Part shown: positions 1 to 12,765 of the stretch, one piece after another
Numbering within the stretch: the stretch's first letter is position 1
Layout: each line of letters opens with the position of its first letter
Source: Macrotis lagotis
Lineage: Eukaryota; Chordata; Mammalia; Peramelemorphia; Peramelidae
DNA length: 64,000 nucleotides
NCBI RefSeq assembly: GCF_037893015.1
Contig: NC_133663.1
Location: 4,353,378-4,417,377, forward strand
Reading direction: 5' to 3'
Notes under the pieces: generated by a model
The model's input: the letters and a program-made list of their open reading frames with translations, nothing else
Database searches by the model: none
Told to the model about the DNA's origin: nothing
Program-made: the position numbers and the translations under genes

Positions 1-250
1 GTCCCTGGCGTTGAGTATCTTGTCTTCTCTGAGGAAAAATGTATAGAGATAAGTAAGTACAATCCATTTTGGGGGGGAGGAGAAGAATTAATAACTGGAA
101 GTTTTACACAAAAGATTGTATTGCTATGCCTTCTGTAATTATCAATGACAATTATCTTTCAGAAAGCATAATCACTAAGCAGATATATAAAGAATACTTT
201 ATTTTTTTACAGAAAAAAAATCCAAATGGGGTTTACACTCTCCCCTTACA

Positions 251-300
251 CTTACACACACACACACATGTACACAAACACAAATACAAACACACACACC
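251..300. repeat. Interrupted (CA)n repeat
   Basis: CA units broken by ATGT and AAATAC. The remainder of 1-1130 shows no gene and no repeat I can name. Confidence 0.85.
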
Positions 301-1139
301 ACTTGGGCAGATGTATAGTAATGAGGTCATGAAGCACACATTTAGGAAATCCATGTGACAAAGGAGTCAATATAGTTATATAATTCTTGGTGCCTGGAAA
401 TTCTTTTCTCTCTCTACCTAAAATTCGCATGAAATTCTCTTTAGGTATAGTTTTCTGTTTTACCTCAAGGATGGGAGTCTTCTCTTTGTGAAGCTAGCTG
501 GTCCTCAATATGTCTCTCATCTCCTTATGGAGATGCTATTCCAACTTCTGCTATTGGTGAAATAATACTGCTTATGCCATCTTTAGATCATCCAATCCTT
601 TCAAACTTTAACTAATCTACTTAGCTCTCTGTGGATAGTTGCTTGAATTTTGTAGAGAACCCTTAGGTTTGCCTTGGACACTTCTCTACTTCTGTATGCA
701 TTCTAGTCACATATTCAATGGGAGGAGGAGAGAAAGGGACTTTATACCCTTCTTCTGTAGCCTAGAATTCATGGATTCCAGAATTGGAATCCTCTCCTAT
801 TTTACCGACAGATGATCCAGGCTGAGTTTTTATATGTAACCCAAGAAGCTGCATATAACTTCCATGAACCAATCAAAAGATATTCCTTATGTGCCATCAT
901 CTATATTCACCCACTGACCAAAACCCATATGATCATTTTCAATTGATTGAGGACATTCATATTTACTATAATTGGTTGGTTCAATTTAAATGCCTGTGAT
1001 TAATTGGGGATGACAGCGACTCCTTAACTTATACGTGCAAGACCTTAGAACCAACTTTTCAGAAGAAGACTCAAAGATCTGTAAATATCTGGACACCTGG
1101 AGCAGATTCTGATCTATTGTAGTTTCAGAAAACCAGCCC

Positions 1140-1270
1140 ACTGGGATCACCAATCAGTCAATCAATAAACATTGATTTAACACCTATCATGTGCCTAGTA
1201 TGTGCCCCACACTACTAATTTCTGGACATATAAAAAGAGTCAAAAGACAGTCTAAGGAGTTCAAAGTCAT
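1140..1270 (+). repeat. Dispersed 'cattTATTAAGCACC' family copy
   Basis: 'caatcaataaacattgatttaacacctatcatgtgcctagtatg...agacagtctaaggagttcaaag'. Confidence 0.5.
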
Positions 1271-3429
1271 CCAAGTGTTCAATGCAAGTCAGGTTGCCCT
1301 ACAATCCTGAAGGCTCAAAGTGAGTCATACCCAAGGAACCACAATGTTTCTCAAGGATCCAAAGACTCAAGCATTCCCATAGCTTTCACTGGCCCTTTAT
1401 ACATCATCTGGCTCATTTTTAATGAAAATATTCCTGTCTATTGCCAGTTCTGTTACCTTCTATTGGGCCACTTGAAGTGCCACCTGCCATTAAATTTATA
1501 ACTTAGAAATAGACTTTGGCTGCAAAATGGGTTTCAAATGATCAGAGAAACAAATCAATTCAGTTAAAGATAGCAAACATTTATTCAACTAAATATAGGT
1601 TAGGTATTATACCAAATATTTATAGAGATTCAAAATGGCATTTTTATCTCTGTATCTCCAACACTTAGAACACTGTAGATCCTTCATAAATATTTTGTAT
1701 AGTTAATTGATATTTCATTATGAGACCTTCCAAAAATTCTGAAATAGAACCCCCCCCCCCCAACCTAGTAAGGGTACACTTAATCTAACCCAAACCTGCC
1801 ACTAGGGAGGGCCCCTTGTCCTCACCTCTTTCCCTGCCTCTGCCCTTCACAAGAGTGATAAATCTCCTCATACAACTGCCTCAGCATCACAACCTCAAAA
1901 TGAGAAGGCTTCAGGCCCTTGTGATTTCTTTTTTGCTCAGTTTAATCTCAGATGCTGTTTTTGTTTCCGTGAACATCTAGCCCTTCTCTGAGTCATGCTG
2001 GGCTGTTGCTGATCTTCTTCAGAACAGCCACATGATGGAACAAAATCAGGGTCGAACTGAGGCATCATGTTTAGGAAGCATGGCCTTTGTGCAATGACCG
2101 AAAAATCTCTCCAATGAAGATTGGTTGGTCCATCATTGGACCAGTGGAACATTTAAAGTCTCTGATGAGGGAATAGGCAATTGGTATATTTAGGAACAAG
2201 GGTTTCCTTTTATAGATCTCCTTTCTGTTGGGCAGTAGAAAGATTTTTGGAATCATTGGACTCTAAAGCAATCAGCTAGAGCTCATCATTAGACGAGTTG
2301 GTGTAGACTTAGTTATTGCTAAGTTCAGTGGGCCTAACTTGTCAGCCTCTTCTTTCCTGATGAAAATGTCATCAAGGAGAAAAAGGTGTCCATAAATGAC
2401 AAAACATAAGTAAAGAAACAATACTAGCATTTTATCATTTTTCCAATCACCACCTCCCTCGTTGGGAAGGAGAGATGTTTGGCTAGGAAGACTCCAAATT
2501 CCAAGAAGTGATCCTGAAGAAGTTATGTCCACCTATCATTTTATTGTTTCCAGACCTGCATGTAATTCGATTCAGGAAAGATTTCTCAGGCACAGGCTCT
2601 GGATAAGGCACTATATTAGGTGAACTTGAGTTGGTTAGTTGAGGAATCACAAGTCAAATGTTATCAGGTTTTGGTTGTAAACAAGTTGCCTTGGCATGAC
2701 CATATACTAATACCCTTATGTGAAGTTGCATATCCTTTAGCATGGATGACCCACCAGGCTGTAATAAGTGAACCCTGAGGGGACTCTAATGATTACAAGC
2801 ATTGTTTAAAATGTTCAAAACTAAATTACCTTTTATTTGCTCCAATTTGATGCAGTAACAAATGGTGAAAGGGACGATTTCAGAGAAAATTTGTATGAAT
2901 TGTTACAGAGTAAAGTAATCAAAATCAGAAGAATAATGTATAATATAATGCCATTGTAAAACTTAAGAGCTCTGATGAACATGAGCAACCACTATTATTT
3001 CAGAATGTGGGTCAAGAATTCTTCTCAACTCCTGAGAGTGAGAGATGATTGGTTTAATATACAGAAGGTTACACATATTTTGGTTATGGCCAATGTGAGC
3101 ATATGCTTTGCTTGAGTTTACATATTTCTGTAAGTTTTTAGTTTTTACTTTTTCTCATGGTATGATACAAAGAAGAGGGAATGCAAATAAAATCAAATTT
3201 ACTTTTAAAATAAAATGAAGGAGGGGTCATTAAGTCATTATAAATTTGCTTGATTAAAAATACTGAGGACTTAGACATATTTGGAGCTAGTCAAATGGCT
3301 GGATTCAAAGCTTAATTATCATTTGCTATTTATATAGAAAAAAATCAAACACTATAAACCATTGAATGTAAACATCCAGAGAACTTTGCTTCATTTGAAA
3401 TGTTATTACATATTTGGTATCGTCAGCTT

Positions 3430-4180
3430 GGACAAAGGCAGCTATGGGATGTACATCGGTCATGATGATGACTCAAAAATTAGAAGGCTGGTCAGCACAC
3501 TCAGTGACAAGATTATAAAAGGTCTTGGCAGGGGAGAATAATGGACTGAATCTTATCAGATGAACTCTAATAAGAATGGATGCAAATTCTTACATAGCAA
3601 CATCACCAAATCCAAAGGGAAGAGTTATGGCCAAATGGTAGTTCACATAAAAATGTTATCTAGAAGATACAGAATGTATGAGTTAATAGTCTGCTCTAGC
3701 AGCCATGACAACCAGCACCATTATACAATGCATTCCAAGGGGATAGAGCTTCAGGAATAATGAAGTAAGAAGTCTTCGGCATTCTGCTCTGCTTAGGTCA
3801 CATTGAAGCACTGCATTTCAGGAAAGGTTTCAGTAAGATGGAAATGTGTATAGTGTATATGTGATGAAAAACTTCCAGGTCATGCTACAAGAATTGGGTG
3901 AAGGGCCTGGGGATATTAAACAGGAGGAAAGAAGGCTCACAGAGACATGAGAGCTGACCTGGAATACCTGAAGAATTGATATCTAGAAAAATGAATAGGC
4001 TTATTCTGTTTGATGTCATTATGGTGCTGAACTAAAATCAGTGGGGAGAGGTGCAGAGAGATATAGCAGAGAAGCTAATTTCAATTTAATTTATGGACAG
4101 CTTTTCCATCATTGAGAGCCATCCCCAAATGGAATGAGCTGATTTGGGAAAGGTGACTTCTTTTGCAATGCAAATGAGCC
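3430..4180 (+). mobile_element. L3/CR1-like LINE relic
   Basis: The segment reads like a heavily decayed CR1/L3 LINE 3' portion. Its end (GAGAGCCATCCCCAAATGGAATG and onwards) corresponds to the family's 'aaaagTGGAATGggctg' 3' region. No usable frame longer than 66 codons remains. A SINE follows directly at 4198. Confidence 0.45.
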
Positions 4181-4197
4181 TGAAGAAGTAGTTAGAG

Positions 4198-4345
4198 AAA
4201 GCAGCTAGGTGGTGTGGTGGATAGAGCCTCAGCCCTGGAGTCAGGAGGACCTGAGTTCAAATCCAACCTCAGATCTTAAAGAATTGCCTAGCTGTGTAGA
4301 CTTGAGCAAGTCACTTTAACCCCATTGCCTTCCAAATAAAAAAGA
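4198..4345 (+). mobile_element. WSINE-type tRNA-derived SINE
   Basis: The element starts with the typical head GCAGCTAGGTGG and has the body 'cctggagtcaggaggacctgagttc' and the tail 'aaccccattgccttcc'. An 8-bp AGTTAGAG target-site duplication flanks it (4190-4197 and 4346-4353). Confidence 0.85.
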
Positions 4346-4794
4346 AGTTAGAGGACCCTTTGTTAGAATGCAAGTTAGGGAGAATATTTCTTCTCAGGTT
4401 CCAATAGAACTAAATGTTTTCTGAAGTTGCTTCTGGCTCTAAGATTCTGGGCTTCTTTAAGTCTTTTAATTACCAAATGGGAGATAGATTTTACAAAGTT
4501 AATTATTGATCTAGTGACATGTTCTAGAAGAGCAAATCACTGGGCATGAAGGGACCTTCTCAGCACCTCTCTAATCTATAGCTTTGCTGTCTTTGTATAT
4601 TAAACACTGACTTCCTTTACCATGACTGGGATCATCAACTAATTACTCAAAAGCCCTGAAAAAGATTCAACTACTAAAGGGATATACAAATATATGGTGT
4701 GTTTTACATTTGTCTTATAGTTTTCACTTTAGAGTTTACTGTTTTTTCACTTTTCACTTTAAAAAATACTTTCATACCAATGATTATTGTGATT

Positions 4795-5425
4795 TTTCAG
4801 ATCTTCAGTTGGATTTGACTCTTTGTGACTCCAGAACATAGCATTCTAGGCCCTTCTAACTTCCACTGTTTCTTACACTCTCTAATCATGTCATCCTCCA
4901 AAATTCCCCTTTCTTTTTGCCTTCACTCTTTCCCAGGTCTTCCCAAGACTGGTTCTTTTCCAATGAGTCCTGTATTCTTATTATGTGGCCAAAGTATTTA
5001 AGGTCTATGTTTAGTATTTGATTCTGCCTCTCAGCTTTCTTTATAGTCCAACTATTATGGTCCTACTTTACTACTGGAAAAAATATAACTTTGACCATAC
5101 AGACCTTTGTCAGCAAGATGGTGTCTCTGCATTTTAGTCTGCTGTCCAGATTGGCCATACCTTTACTTCCAAGAAGTAAGAATCTTTTAATTTTATGACT
5201 GAAGTCACCATCTGCAGTGATCTTTGGAACTAAGAATATAAAATTTGTCACTGTTTCCATTTCTTCTTCTTCTGTTTCCCAGAACATGATGGCACAAGTT
5301 GCCAAGATTTTAAATTATTTGTTTGTTTATTTGTTTTAGTGTTACACTTCAGCTTGAAGCTTTTATACTCTCCGCTTTCCCCCCTCTTCAAGTGACTTCT
5401 TAATTTCTCTTTACTTTCCACCATC
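4795..5425 (-). mobile_element. RTE (BovB-like) LINE, 3' part of ORF2, antisense
   Basis: The minus strand encodes a readable piece of the C-terminal RTE polymerase between 5305 and 5063. It includes the family landmarks G-D-[CF]-S-H-[EK]-I-K-R, LLLG, NLDS and the V-K-x-x-x-F-P-V-V segment. The element's 3' end at about 4795-4840 reads GAGTCACAAAGAGTCAAATC, the same tail carried by SINEs at 30.5 and 63.5 kb. The frame is broken and 5' truncated, so it is dead. Confidence 0.75.
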
Positions 5426-5927
5426 AAAAAAAAAAACCCAATGATTAATGAAAGCCAAATTTGGGGCCATAAAGTTTTTTTAAATGATAATAATTATAAT
5501 TCCTTATGATGAGTTTTATTTGTAATCTGCTGTGCTTTCTTCATTTTTATTATTTGAAAACTGATTTTGAAGGGTAGTCTGTAGGCTTTCCCAGATGAAC
5601 TTCCCCAGGAGTCCAGTGGGGCAAAAAAGGATGGAGAATCCTGAACTCACAAGACTGAATATAGCCAGTTTGAGAAGTATTTCAAGTGTTTAACTAGTAT
5701 AGGGTACTGAGAGATGAAACTTGGAGTATCAAGAATCATGTTGAATTTGGAATCAGGAAGACTTGGAGTCAAACTGCGTTTCTGACATTTAATATGTGTC
5801 AGTTTTCTCATCTCTAAATTGGAGAAGTTCAAACCCACACATTGTTGACAAATTTTCAAGAATTCTCTTGTCAAACTTTGACACTTTCCGAATCACTGTT
5901 CTCATTCCTCTCTACTGCCTCAGGTTC

Positions 5928-6172
5928 GTATTGGCAGCTAAGTGGAAACAACACTGGATCTGGAGTCAGGAAGATGTGAGTTCAAATACTGCCTCAGACA
6001 CTTAATAGATAGGTGACTCTGGAAAAATCTTTTATCTCTGTTTGCCTCAGTTCCTCATCTCTAAAATGGGGATAAACCATTCCATGAGCTTCCTGGGGAT
6101 GTTGTGAGGATAAAATGAGACAATATTTGTAAAGACTTTGAAAATCTAAAAGTGCTATATAAATTATTCCAA
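5928..6172 (+). mobile_element. MIR/CORE-type SINE
   Basis: A tRNA-like head (GGCAGCTAAGTGG) is followed by 'gcctcagttcctcatctctaaaatggggataa', then 'gttgtgaggataaaatgagacaatatttgtaaag'. This is the standard layout of MIR-class CORE-SINEs, nearly full length. Confidence 0.75.
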
Positions 6173-6464
6173 TGTCTCTTACTTAGTAAATGTCCTTTGG
6201 GAATTGTTGTGGTTAAAAAAAAGAGCTCCTCACCTTGCAGTAGCAGACCTGGTGATAGGTCTCGCCAAATGTACTCTAGCTGGTCTTCAGACAAGAGTGA
6301 TGCAGTCCATTCCTGGGCTCCAGGCCAACAAAAAGCTTGGCAAGGCTTGCCGGAGTCTGTGCAGCCCTGTCATCACCTTCTAGAGTCCAGGGATGTCTCT
6401 CTCCCCTTTCTTCCCCACCCCCTTCCATGATAAAGCATCAGAGGAGAAATCATAATGGAAAAAG

Positions 6465-6620
6465 TCATATAGTCATTTAACCATCAATTGACAGATGAGG
6501 AAACTGACTCAAGGAGAGATTCCTTCCCTGACTTGTTTATGAATACATAGAAATCAGAGGTGAAGAGAACCAGAGGCCAGACTCATTCACTACCAGTGCT
6601 GGATTCTTCCCACTGAGACC
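6465..6620 (-). mobile_element. MIR-type relic
   Basis: The stretch 'cagatgaggaaactgactcaagga' through 'ccagtgctggattcttcccactgagacc' matches the reverse orientation of a MIR-like element. It is strongly diverged. Confidence 0.45.
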
Positions 6621-7329
6621 ATTTGACCTCGCTCCTCCTCCATCGAGGGCTCTTTGCTGAGTCACAAACATGGCACTTTAACACGATTTATTAGGCGCTT
6701 GCTCTTGGAAAGACCCTGCAGTACTGGCAATATAAAGGGGAAATAACAATAAAAAACCTGCCCCCCCAAAACAGAAAAGAAGCCTTACGCTTGGGGACCT
6801 TACAAGGGGCGGCGAGAAGCTAGAGGACCACTGTAAGGTAGACTTTTAGATGCAAGATGATTGGAGGATAGGGAAAGACTACTCCCAGGGATGGAATGGG
6901 CACCAGAACAGGTTGGCTATAAGAGACTGCCAATGAGATAAACTTCAAAGGAAACTAGAAACTCGAGCCAAAGTATATACGATTGTCCACATTCAGGAAT
7001 TGAAGGAAATCAGACTCATGTAGTCTCCATTCTTCATTCCCATCTCATTAGGATTTTATGAGTAGTGCCTGTGGGAAAATATTGCAAGAATAAAAGATAG
7101 TTGGTCTGGGTCCTAGCCCAACTTGGAGTTTCCAGGAAGAACTCAGCAGTGAGAAGAGACTGGTAGGGGCAGAGGTAGAAGACAGCTGAAGCAGAATGCT
7201 GTCTCCAGTGTCTTGTCTTAGCCTTTGAAGAGAAATCAGCAAAAAGGTGGAATGGAGAGAAGAAAGCACCTCAAGCAGCCTGAAAAATTTCTTGTAAAAG
7301 TCTTTAAAAACTTCATGTCTTTTGTTCTT

Positions 7330-8105
7330 CTAAAGTCTTGAATTCAGGAACTTATGCTGTCATGAATTCTGTCTTCCTTCTAGTTTCTCAGGTTTTTAGC
7401 CTCAGTATCATCCTTGATAGCTCATTCTCTCTCATCCAAATATCCAGTCAGTTGCCAAATGTTGTCCTTCCCCCTTTTATAACGATCTCCAATCATCTTT
7501 TCTGTCCATTCACAGAGCCATCATTATTAGATAATTAGTTCAGGCCCCCATCTATCTCCAAAGACCTTTGATTGATCTCAACACCAATCTATCCCATACA
7601 CAATGCCAAAGTGGTTTTCCTTAAGTGCAGGTCTGGCCATGTGAGTCCTCTATTCAACTAGCTCCAGTGCTGTAAGATAAAATAGCAAATCCTTTTAGCT
7701 TTTAAAGTCCTGTTTAATCTAGCTCCTATCTAGCCTCAATGAACATTATCTTACTCTCCCACTCTCTCAAAGTGACTCTCCATCTCAAATATACTATCTC
7801 CCTTCTCTAAGACTTTCTATTAACCACCCACCCTTATGTTTAGAATGAACTCTTTCTTCACCTCCTGCCCACCAATGCCCTCCCCCAAGGTGAATCGTTC
7901 CCTCCCTTTAAGAAACATTTCTATGTGAAATTTCTGATCTTCTCAGCTGCTGGTGCCATTTCCTCACAACTACTTTGCATTTATTCCAATCTGGACTTCA
8001 CCACCTTGCCTCAGCTGTCTTCCACCTTTGCCCCCAACCAGTCTCTTCTCTCACTGATGAGTTCTTTCTGGAAACTTCAATTAGGGATAGAACATCATCC
8101 AACTG
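7330..8105 (+). mobile_element. L2 LINE 3' end
   Basis: The landmarks are in order: a remnant of the 'LGVIFDSSLSL' region near 7400 (here LSIILDSSFSLI), 'ttaagtgcaggtctggccatgtgagtcc', 'cttttaaagtcctgtttaatctagctcc', and 'cctccctttaagaaacatttctatg'. This is the standard order of the L2 ORF end and 3' region. It is inactive. Confidence 0.7.
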
Positions 8106-8109
8106 TCCT

Positions 8110-8445
8110 TTTTTTCTTCAAATATTTTATTTTTTCCAATTACATATAAAAAAATTTAACATTTCTTTTTTAAAATTTTGAGTTTCAAATTCTCTCCCTC
8201 CCTTCATTGAGAAAGAAAGAAATTTTATACATGTTATCCCTGTGCCACTATGCAAAACATAGTTTCATTTTTATCATGCTGTGAAAGAAAACTGACCAAA
8301 AACCACTCAAGAAAAATAAAGGTCTGTGAAAAGTATTCTTCAACCTACAACCAGACTCCATCAGTTCTTTCTTTGGAGATGGATAGCATTTTTCATCTTG
8401 AGTCCTTCAGAATTGTCTTAGACATTTATTATTGCTGAGAATACC
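8110..8445 (-). mobile_element. Marsupial L1 3' end, antisense
   Basis: AT-rich head, 'ctctccctcccttcattgagaaag', then 'catcagttctttctttggagatggatagcat' and 'ccttcagaattgtcttagac'. This matches the very abundant antisense 3' portion of marsupial L1. Strand is inferred from the order of these blocks. Confidence 0.6.
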
Positions 8446-8479
8446 AAAGTAATTCACATACTATCTTTACTTTTCTTGT

Positions 8480-8690
8480 TTTTGCTTCATTTTTTAGTAA
8501 ATAGTAATTTATTTTTTCTACTTACATGAGATAGTTTTCAATATTTATTTTTAATAAGATTTTCCATTCCAAATTTTTCTCCCTCCCTTTGACCCCTCCC
8601 CCCAAGATAGCAAGCAATGATATACGTTACACATGTAAGTTGCCAATATCCATCCAGGTGGTTCCAATAGTTAGTCTCATTCACACCAGA
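8480..8690 (-). mobile_element. Second L1-like 3' fragment, antisense
   Basis: It repeats the AT-rich start, the pyrimidine block (CTCCCTCCCTTTGACCCCTC) and the 'tatacgttacacatgtaag' segment of the neighbouring fragment. It lies in the same orientation, 40 bp downstream. Confidence 0.5.
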
Positions 8691-8904
8691 ATATTATTTG
8701 TCTAAGTCTGATTTCTGGTAGAGAGACAGTAAGATATAAGGGGCAGAGTGCTGAATTAGATACCAAGAAGACCTGGGAAAATATTAATAAAAAATTTTCC
8801 ACCTGAGACAAGAGTCAACAAAGGCACATTGGGTCAGGAGCAAAAGATTTGCCCTCAATATATTCTATTTCAATCTAATATTTAGCATTTAAAAGTTAGC
8901 TTTT

Positions 8905-8998
8905 CTAAATATTGATAAAGAACCTACTAGGTACAAACACTCTTTTAGGTACTGATTGGTACAAAAAGAAAACAAAAAATGTCTGCTCCCAAGGAGAT
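8905..8998 (+). repeat. Dispersed 'cattTATTAAGCACCTACTATGTGCC' family relic
   Basis: A diverged copy of the mammalian motif 'aaagaacctactaggtac...ggtactg...gctcccaaggaga', a MIR/L2-associated ancient repeat. Confidence 0.4.
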
Positions 8999-8999
8999 T

Positions 9000-9034
<35 letters not shown>
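9000..9034 (+). repeat. (TCA)n microsatellite
   Basis: About 12 uninterrupted ATC/TCA units, followed by a short GTT/TTG run. Confidence 0.95.
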
Positions 9035-9329
9035 TATTGCTGTTGTTGTTGTCATTATTATGATTATCGTATTTGTGTTTTATTTTAGTGGATATCTTTA
9101 AATGCTAGGACACCTAAATCTTCCTGGTGTTCGGGGCCCTTTGATTAAATCTATATGGTGAAGATGATGGACTCCACAGGAAAAAAAATGTGTTTAAATG
9201 TACAATGTAGAATCTATTGGATTAGAAAAGAAACCTCTCATTTTGAAATAGTAATCAAAAACGCATCAAATGTATATAGCAGATAAAGCAGTTCTATAGC
9301 AGATATAGCAGATAAAGAAGCAGTACTGT

Positions 9330-9700
9330 ACCAGAGGCAATAGGGGGCCATTGAAGGTTTGTGAACAAGGCAGTGACATGGTCACTGTACTTCCTGTGTA
9401 TGACATATGCTTCAGGGAAGGTTATTTTGGTAGTGATGTGGAGCATAAATTAGAGAGAGGAGAGACTGAATCCTGAGATTCAAATGATTATAATTATCTA
9501 GATGAGAGGGGATAAGGGATTGAATGAAGGTAGAAGCCAAGAAGATGGAATTCATTGTTTGGAGAGACATTGTTGAGAATAAATCATTACACTTGCAAAC
9601 TGATTGGACATGAGAAATTAGGAAGAGAAAGGCAGTTGATGGTGCTGTGTTTGCAAACTCAGATGATTGGAAGGGTATTCGATATTCTCAACTGAAAAAA
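9330..9700 (-). mobile_element. L2 LINE fragment, antisense
   Basis: 'gggggccattgaaggtttgtgaacaaggcagtgacatggtcac' and 'ataattatctagatgagaggggataag' are antisense landmarks of the L2 C-terminal coding region (the SRLDYCNSLL-type segment read in reverse). Very diverged. Confidence 0.5.
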
Positions 9701-10771
9701 AAAGACTTGGAGGAGGGAATGATTGTGAAAGAAGGGAACGAGTTACCAAGTTTGAAACCGCAATGGAATATCTAATTAGAGATTCTAATGGCCAGACTTG
9801 TTGATACAGAATTGCGTCTCAAGCAGTATTTCTAGAGCAGCAATTCAGGGGGATACTTGTCAGTAATTAATGACTGGACTCTTTGGAGGGAGGAATGTAT
9901 ACCTAGAGGGTTTTATAATTTTAATCTGCATTATTTGCACTTTTTCAATCTAAAGAAACAACAAAAAATGAAATCCCGAGTTTTAATGATTGCCAATTTT
10001 TAAAGTGAAAACAATCCTACCCCAAATTTAACATTCAGTTCACAAAATGTCATTAGAACTGGCTCTATCCTGATCCTGGGACCTGGGATATAGGAGAAAT
10101 TGAATAATGCTTGTTTCTAGCTTGAATGATCATTTACCAATTCATACATTTTCCTCTATGTGACTCAAGAGTAGGACAGTGCACTTCCTGTAATTCAAAA
10201 AAATATTAACAACAATTTGTCAGAAAATGGCAGAAGTTCCATGAGTACCTAGCCTCTTCTTCATGAAAATTGCCTATAAAGTCAACGATTACAATGTGGT
10301 ACATGAAGATAAACGATATATTAGCATGAATGAGACATAAACAATGGAAAAGTCATCCGGTATTATATAAAATGCTTATAATGAGATTGTTCTACTTCAA
10401 AACAGACTACCAACTTACAAACTAGGAATACCATTAAATCATAGTCTAAATACTCATAGAAGGATTACCAAAAGGGTCAGCACAGGTTGAGAAAAGGCAG
10501 TGAAACACACATAGAAGGGACATGTTTGCCAAGGCCACTCTGACCTCTCTGGTCTCATTGATTTGCTGCTCTCTGAGTCCAGGATTTTGGGGGATATCCT
10601 ATTGAACTAGGTCTGCTTTTGTCTGTAGCTCTCCTCTCACCTCCCAGGACTGGTATTTTTGGAATCCAGATTTGGCTTCCTTTTTTTCCTGTCAAATGCC
10701 ACATTCCTTGAAACCTCTTCATGTCTCAAACATTATGTCTGCGTGTCTTTTCCTGCTCCCTACTATATTAG

Positions 10772-11155
10772 ATGAATAACTTGGTAGCTCATCAGCAAGA
10801 TTCAGGTAGAAGAGAGAAGAGAGAGAATTCACATTTCTCCCATGCTTTTGAAGAGAGGTGCAAGTTTCATAATCCACAAAGTTGTTCCTTGCTCCAGCTG
10901 TGCCTGGACTTCCTCCAGAACTGGAAAGCTTGTTTTAATAAAGGTCAGCAGATAAACAGCCCATCTTTGGTCAGTCAAGAGCAAGTTGCCTTTTCATTCC
11001 CATCAGGAAAGTATCTTAAAGGAAAACAGGGCATCAACTTACCTTTGGATTTCATTTTTAACTCATCTCCTTTGCTCATTTCATCAACTAGTATGAGGAA
11101 AATGGGGACGACTCCCCCTATCCTTCACAGAAATATAGAAAATAGATGCAGGTGA
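10772..11155 (+). other. 127-codon open frame, probably not a gene
   Basis: This is the longest open frame outside low-complexity DNA, starting at an ATG. The product has no signal peptide, membrane segment or motif I recognise, and no splice signals or CpG island accompany it. A chance frame is the best reading. Confidence 0.15.
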
Positions 11156-11269
11156 TTTCTTGGAGGAAGGCTGTGGAGCAGCTGGGGCTCAGAAAAAATG
11201 GAAGGTGGCAAGTCAGTAGCAAGATAGAAGATCAAAGATGATAAAGAGGAGAAAGAAGGTCATTTTGAT

Positions 11270-11890
11270 TGGGCAACAATGTATGAGAGAGTGATGAGGA
11301 TAGAAAGGTAAGAGGACCGGGTTGCAGAAGGCTTTGAATGACAAGTAGAAAGAATTATAATTGATACTAGATGTAATAGGGAACAATAGCGTAGAAGAAT
11401 ATCATGTTGAAACCTGATTAGGAAAAATTACTGTTAGTTGTGTGGGAGATAAATTGGCATAGAGAAACTAAAGATATTTGGATGGTTGTGGGAAGAATGG
11501 ATTGAAAGAGAAAGAATTAAGACAATGAAACCAAGAAATCAAAAGGAGGGTAAGGGTAGCCATATAAGTAAACAGTAAGGAATGAAAGCAAGATATGTCA
11601 TGTGGGTGGACTGGTTAAGACTTGACAGTGAATCAGACATGTGAGATGAGGGACAAAACAAAGCTAAGAATGATGTCATGAGTGTGAACCTAGGTGTCTA
11701 CAAAGATAGTGGAGTCCATGAAAGAACTAAGGTAGATTAGAAAGGAGGAGATTTGTTAGAAATGATAGTGATTTTGTTTTGGATTTATTGAGTTGAAATG
11801 TCTAAAAGGCAGATGATGATGCAGGACTGAATATCAGGAGAGAGATAATCTCTGGATATAGATCTGGGAAACATTCTCATTATATAGTCA
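11270..11890 (-). mobile_element. L2 LINE fragment, antisense
   Basis: Purine-rich DNA contains 'ggttgcagaaggctttgaatgac', 'ttttggatttattgagttgaaatgtctaaaaggcag' and 'ggatatagatctggga'. These are the antisense landmarks seen in better condition at 20.0-20.8 kb. No frame survives. Confidence 0.5.
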
Positions 11891-11924
11891 TTGAAACCAT
11901 GAAAATTGACATGTCATTGAGGAA

Positions 11925-12012
11925 AGATGAGGAGGAGGAAGAGGAGAAGAAAGAGGAAGAAAAGAAGAAGAAGGAGGAAGAGGAGGAGGAAGAAGAAGAA
12001 GAAGAAGAAGAC
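11925..12012 (+). repeat. GAA/GAG purine-rich simple repeat
   Basis: An irregular run of GAG, GAA and AAG triplets encoding only E and K in one frame. It lies inside the L2-like purine-rich area and is probably a local expansion. Confidence 0.85.
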
Positions 12013-12529
12013 AATGACAACTATAATAAAAAAGATAATGATTATGGAAGCAATCTGCTAGAAGAGATGAGAGTTGTTTGGATCAAGGGGAAAGAAACAG
12101 GGTATGACTGACAGCAAGAAGGAGCATTAGAGTACAGTAAAGGAAGAAATAATGATGAATGATATATGCTTAGAGATTTGGGAAGAGGAAAAAGGAAGCT
12201 CATAGGTAATTTTTTGCATATTTTTGAATAAAGTCTGAGTTACTATTCTGCTAACAGTGAGAGTAGTGAGTAGATGGGATGTTTGAGGAAAGAAGTTTAG
12301 AACATTTGCTATGGAGAATTTAATAATTAAAAGCATATTAGCTAATATAAACAATAAAGATCCCACCAAATTGTGAAAGGAAGTGAATTAAAATGAAATG
12401 AAAATTCAAAGTGCTTTCTAAAATCATCAGTCTCTCAAAGTATTCAAGATACAAGTGGTCATTTAATCCCTATCTGTATAAGAGAATAAGGTCACCTAGT
12501 CCTAGTATAGAGCTGTCCAGGGAGGGAGA

Positions 12530-12765
12530 AGACACAACTTTCTAAGCTCCCCATCTGGAGACAGTTGTCATTTTTAGGAGATCTCTTTATTGAGCTCATA
12601 TTTACCTTTAAGTAACTTTCATTCACTGTCCCCCACTTCTGCCCAGGGAGAGACAAATAGATAATTCCTTTTCTATGTCATTGCCCTCCCATTCCTAGAA
12701 GGCAGTTATCACATCAATACTCAACAGATTCTCCTGAAACATGATGTCCTTGCTTCAAAGCTTCA
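12530..12765 (-). mobile_element. L3/CR1 3' end, antisense
   Basis: The order 'ccactTCTGCCCAGGGAGAGACAAATAG...ccctcccattcctagaaggcagttatcacatc' resembles the antisense L3 3' region ('gttctgccctctgg...gacagctatcatgtcccc'). Diverged. Confidence 0.4.

Noticed and set aside
10772..11155. 127-codon open frame as a possible gene
   Set aside because: No recognisable motif, no CpG island or splice context. The length is compatible with chance in 64 kb of two-strand sequence.
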